Made by a program: the position numbers and the translations under genes. The notes under the pieces are model-generated. The model saw only the letters and a list, made by a program, of their open reading frames with translations. It did not search any database and was not told where the DNA came from. Shown here one piece after another: positions 62,958 through 64,000 of a DNA stretch of 64,000 nt (within the stretch, counting starts at the first letter, position 1; every line of letters begins with the position of its first letter). The stretch spans positions 1,922,001-1,986,000 of the forward strand of contig NZ_JABBYJ010000001.1 of NCBI RefSeq assembly GCF_012932565.1, given 5' to 3'. The DNA comes from Sneathiella limimaris. Its GTDB lineage: Bacteria > Pseudomonadota > Alphaproteobacteria > Sneathiellales > Sneathiellaceae.

Positions 62958-63929
62958 ATGCGTCGTTCGATTATTACCGGAACAGGATCTTATCTGCCAG
63001 AACGTGTCGTCACCAATGATGAGCTGGCGGAGAGAGTAGACACTTCTGATGAATGGATTGTCTCCCGCTCTGGTATTCGTCAACGGCATGTTGCTGCAGA
63101 AGGTGAAGTCACTTCTGATCTTGGAACTAAGGCTGCCTTAAAAGCGATGGAGGCCGCTGGCGTAACGGCCGATGACATCGACATGATTATACTGGCAACA
63201 GCCACACCTGATCTGACGTTCCCAGCATCAGCAACGACTATCCAGAAGAACCTTGGGATGACCCATGGGTATGCATTTGATATCCAGGCTGTTTGCACCG
63301 GGTTTATCTATGCGCTTGCAACCGCGGATAATTTTATCAAAGCAGGACAGGCCGATCGGGTATTGGTCATCGGCGCTGAGACATTCTCCCGTATTCTGGA
63401 TTGGAAGGATCGAACCACATGTGTTCTTTTCGGGGATGGAGCTGGTGCAATTGTGCTGGAGGCTGATGAGCAACCGGGCACAAATCAAGATCGGGGAATG
63501 CTGACAAGCCACCTGCATGCCGATGGACGCCACCGTGATCTTCTCTATGTGGATGGGGGACCTTCCTCGACCCAGACAACAGGTTTTTTGAAGATGGAAG
63601 GCCGTGAAGTCTTTAAGCATGCGGTTACTAATCTGGCCAATGTGGTTGGCGAAGCTTTGGAGGCAACGGGTCTCTCAGCTGACGATATCGATTGGCTGAT
63701 CCCGCATCAGGCCAATAAGCGGATCATCGATGGTACAGGCCGGAAACTTAAAATGGATCCGACAAAAGTCGTAGTCACTGTTGATCGGCATGGCAATACG
63801 TCAGCAGCATCTGTTCCGCTTGCTCTAGACGAAGCTGTTCGAGATGGCCGTATCAAAAAAGGTGATTTATTACTGCTTGAAGCAATGGGTGGCGGTTTTA
63901 CGTGGGGTTCCGCACTAGTGCGATTCTAG
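62958..63929 (+). CDS. fabH: 3-oxoacyl-ACP synthase III
   Basis: Starts fatty acid synthesis by condensing acetyl-CoA with malonyl-ACP. 323 residues. The catalytic triad is visible: Cys in [18 protein letters not shown] near residue 113, His in [11 protein letters not shown] and Asn in [14 protein letters not shown]. The start is [23 protein letters not shown], with AGGGAATT upstream. The gene is the last in the window; 71 bp after it show nothing recognisable. Confidence 0.97.
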   Translation: MRRSIITGTGSYLPERVVTNDELAERVDTSDEWIVSRSGIRQRHVAAEGEVTSDLGTKAALKAMEAAGVTADDIDMIILATATPDLTFPASATTIQKNLGMTHGYAFDIQAVCTGFIYALATADNFIKAGQADRVLVIGAETFSRILDWKDRTTCVLFGDGAGAIVLEADEQPGTNQDRGMLTSHLHADGRHRDLLYVDGGPSSTQTTGFLKMEGREVFKHAVTNLANVVGEALEATGLSADDIDWLIPHQANKRIIDGTGRKLKMDPTKVVVTVDRHGNTSAASVPLALDEAVRDGRIKKGDLLLLEAMGGGFTWGSALVRF

Positions 63930-64000
63930 TTATTGGTGATTCTGTAAATTAAGATTCGTTTTTACAGACTTTTTCCTTCGACTATTGGCTAATTCGACAT

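Overview
The window looks like an ordinary chromosomal segment of a motile, aerobic alphaproteobacterium, with roughly 50% GC by eye. Several gene orders are typical of that class: pyrB-pyrC(pseudo)-plsY-dprA-topA; nrdR-ribD-ribE-ribB-ribH-nusB-thiL; and bamE / ubiquinol-cytochrome c chaperone / DUF177 / rpmF / plsX / fabH. A Bpt-type aminoacyl transferase, a K+-independent H+-pyrophosphatase, TRAP transport genes and a metal-switch HemB fit the same picture. A marine group such as Sneathiellaceae or Kiloniellaceae is my guess only. I see no rRNA, tRNA, insertion sequence, prophage or CRISPR array.

Layout. 1-4.8 kb, minus strand: pyrB, a catalytically degenerate dihydroorotase homologue, plsY, dprA and the 5' part of topA. 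5.0-6.6 kb: an orphan soluble PAS histidine kinase. 6.6-10.4 kb: ruvX divergent from gatC-gatA-gatB. 10.4-12.7 kb: an unannotated 41-residue membrane ORF, then a small membrane-anchored protein overlapping a chemoreceptor gene. 13-17.8 kb: recO, parC and an acyl-CoA synthetase. 17.9-22.3 kb: a TRAP transporter (dctP-dctQ-dctM) with an unusually large permease. 22.5-31.4 kb: bpt, an SLC13-type transporter, an FAD amine/amino-acid oxidase, an RDD protein, a membrane methyltransferase, a ProC-like reductase, motA-motB and a flavin reductase. 31.4-38.3 kb: a penicillin-acylase-type Ntn hydrolase, a beta-hydroxyacid dehydrogenase, a CAP-domain protein, a Cys/Met PLP enzyme coupled to an SDR, and hemB. 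38.4-43.9 kb: acyl-CoA catabolism (isobutyryl-CoA-type dehydrogenase, 3-hydroxyisobutyryl-CoA hydrolase, enoyl-CoA hydratase, SDR, glutaryl-CoA dehydrogenase). 44.3-46.4 kb: an unrecognised secreted multi-cysteine protein and a small conserved protein. 46.5-53.9 kb: ybaK-type deacylase, then glyA-nrdR-rib-nusB-thiL. 54-56.3 kb: a DUF4865-like protein, a FliL-like protein and an MFS transporter. 56.4-59.5 kb: two pyrophosphatases, ppa and hppA, divergent around an AT-rich 518-bp gap. 59.6-64 kb: bamE, cytochrome bc1 assembly chaperone, DUF177, rpmF, plsX and fabH.

Most of the window is housekeeping: pyrimidine, riboflavin, thiamine, heme, glycine/C1 and phospholipid/fatty-acid synthesis, tRNA amidation, DNA uptake/repair and pyrophosphate handling, plus branched-chain and lysine-type acyl-CoA breakdown. 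I found no convincing new multi-gene system. The best leads are: (1) the 549-residue secreted protein at 44289-45938, where three cysteine pairs are each exactly 52 residues apart; (2) the small-protein/chemoreceptor pair at 10773-12669; (3) the 41-residue membrane ORF that shares a bidirectional terminator with gatB; (4) the enlarged TRAP permease; (5) two degenerate biosynthetic domains (the dihydroorotase homologue and the RibA half of RibB); and (6) a likely leaderless pyrB promoter.
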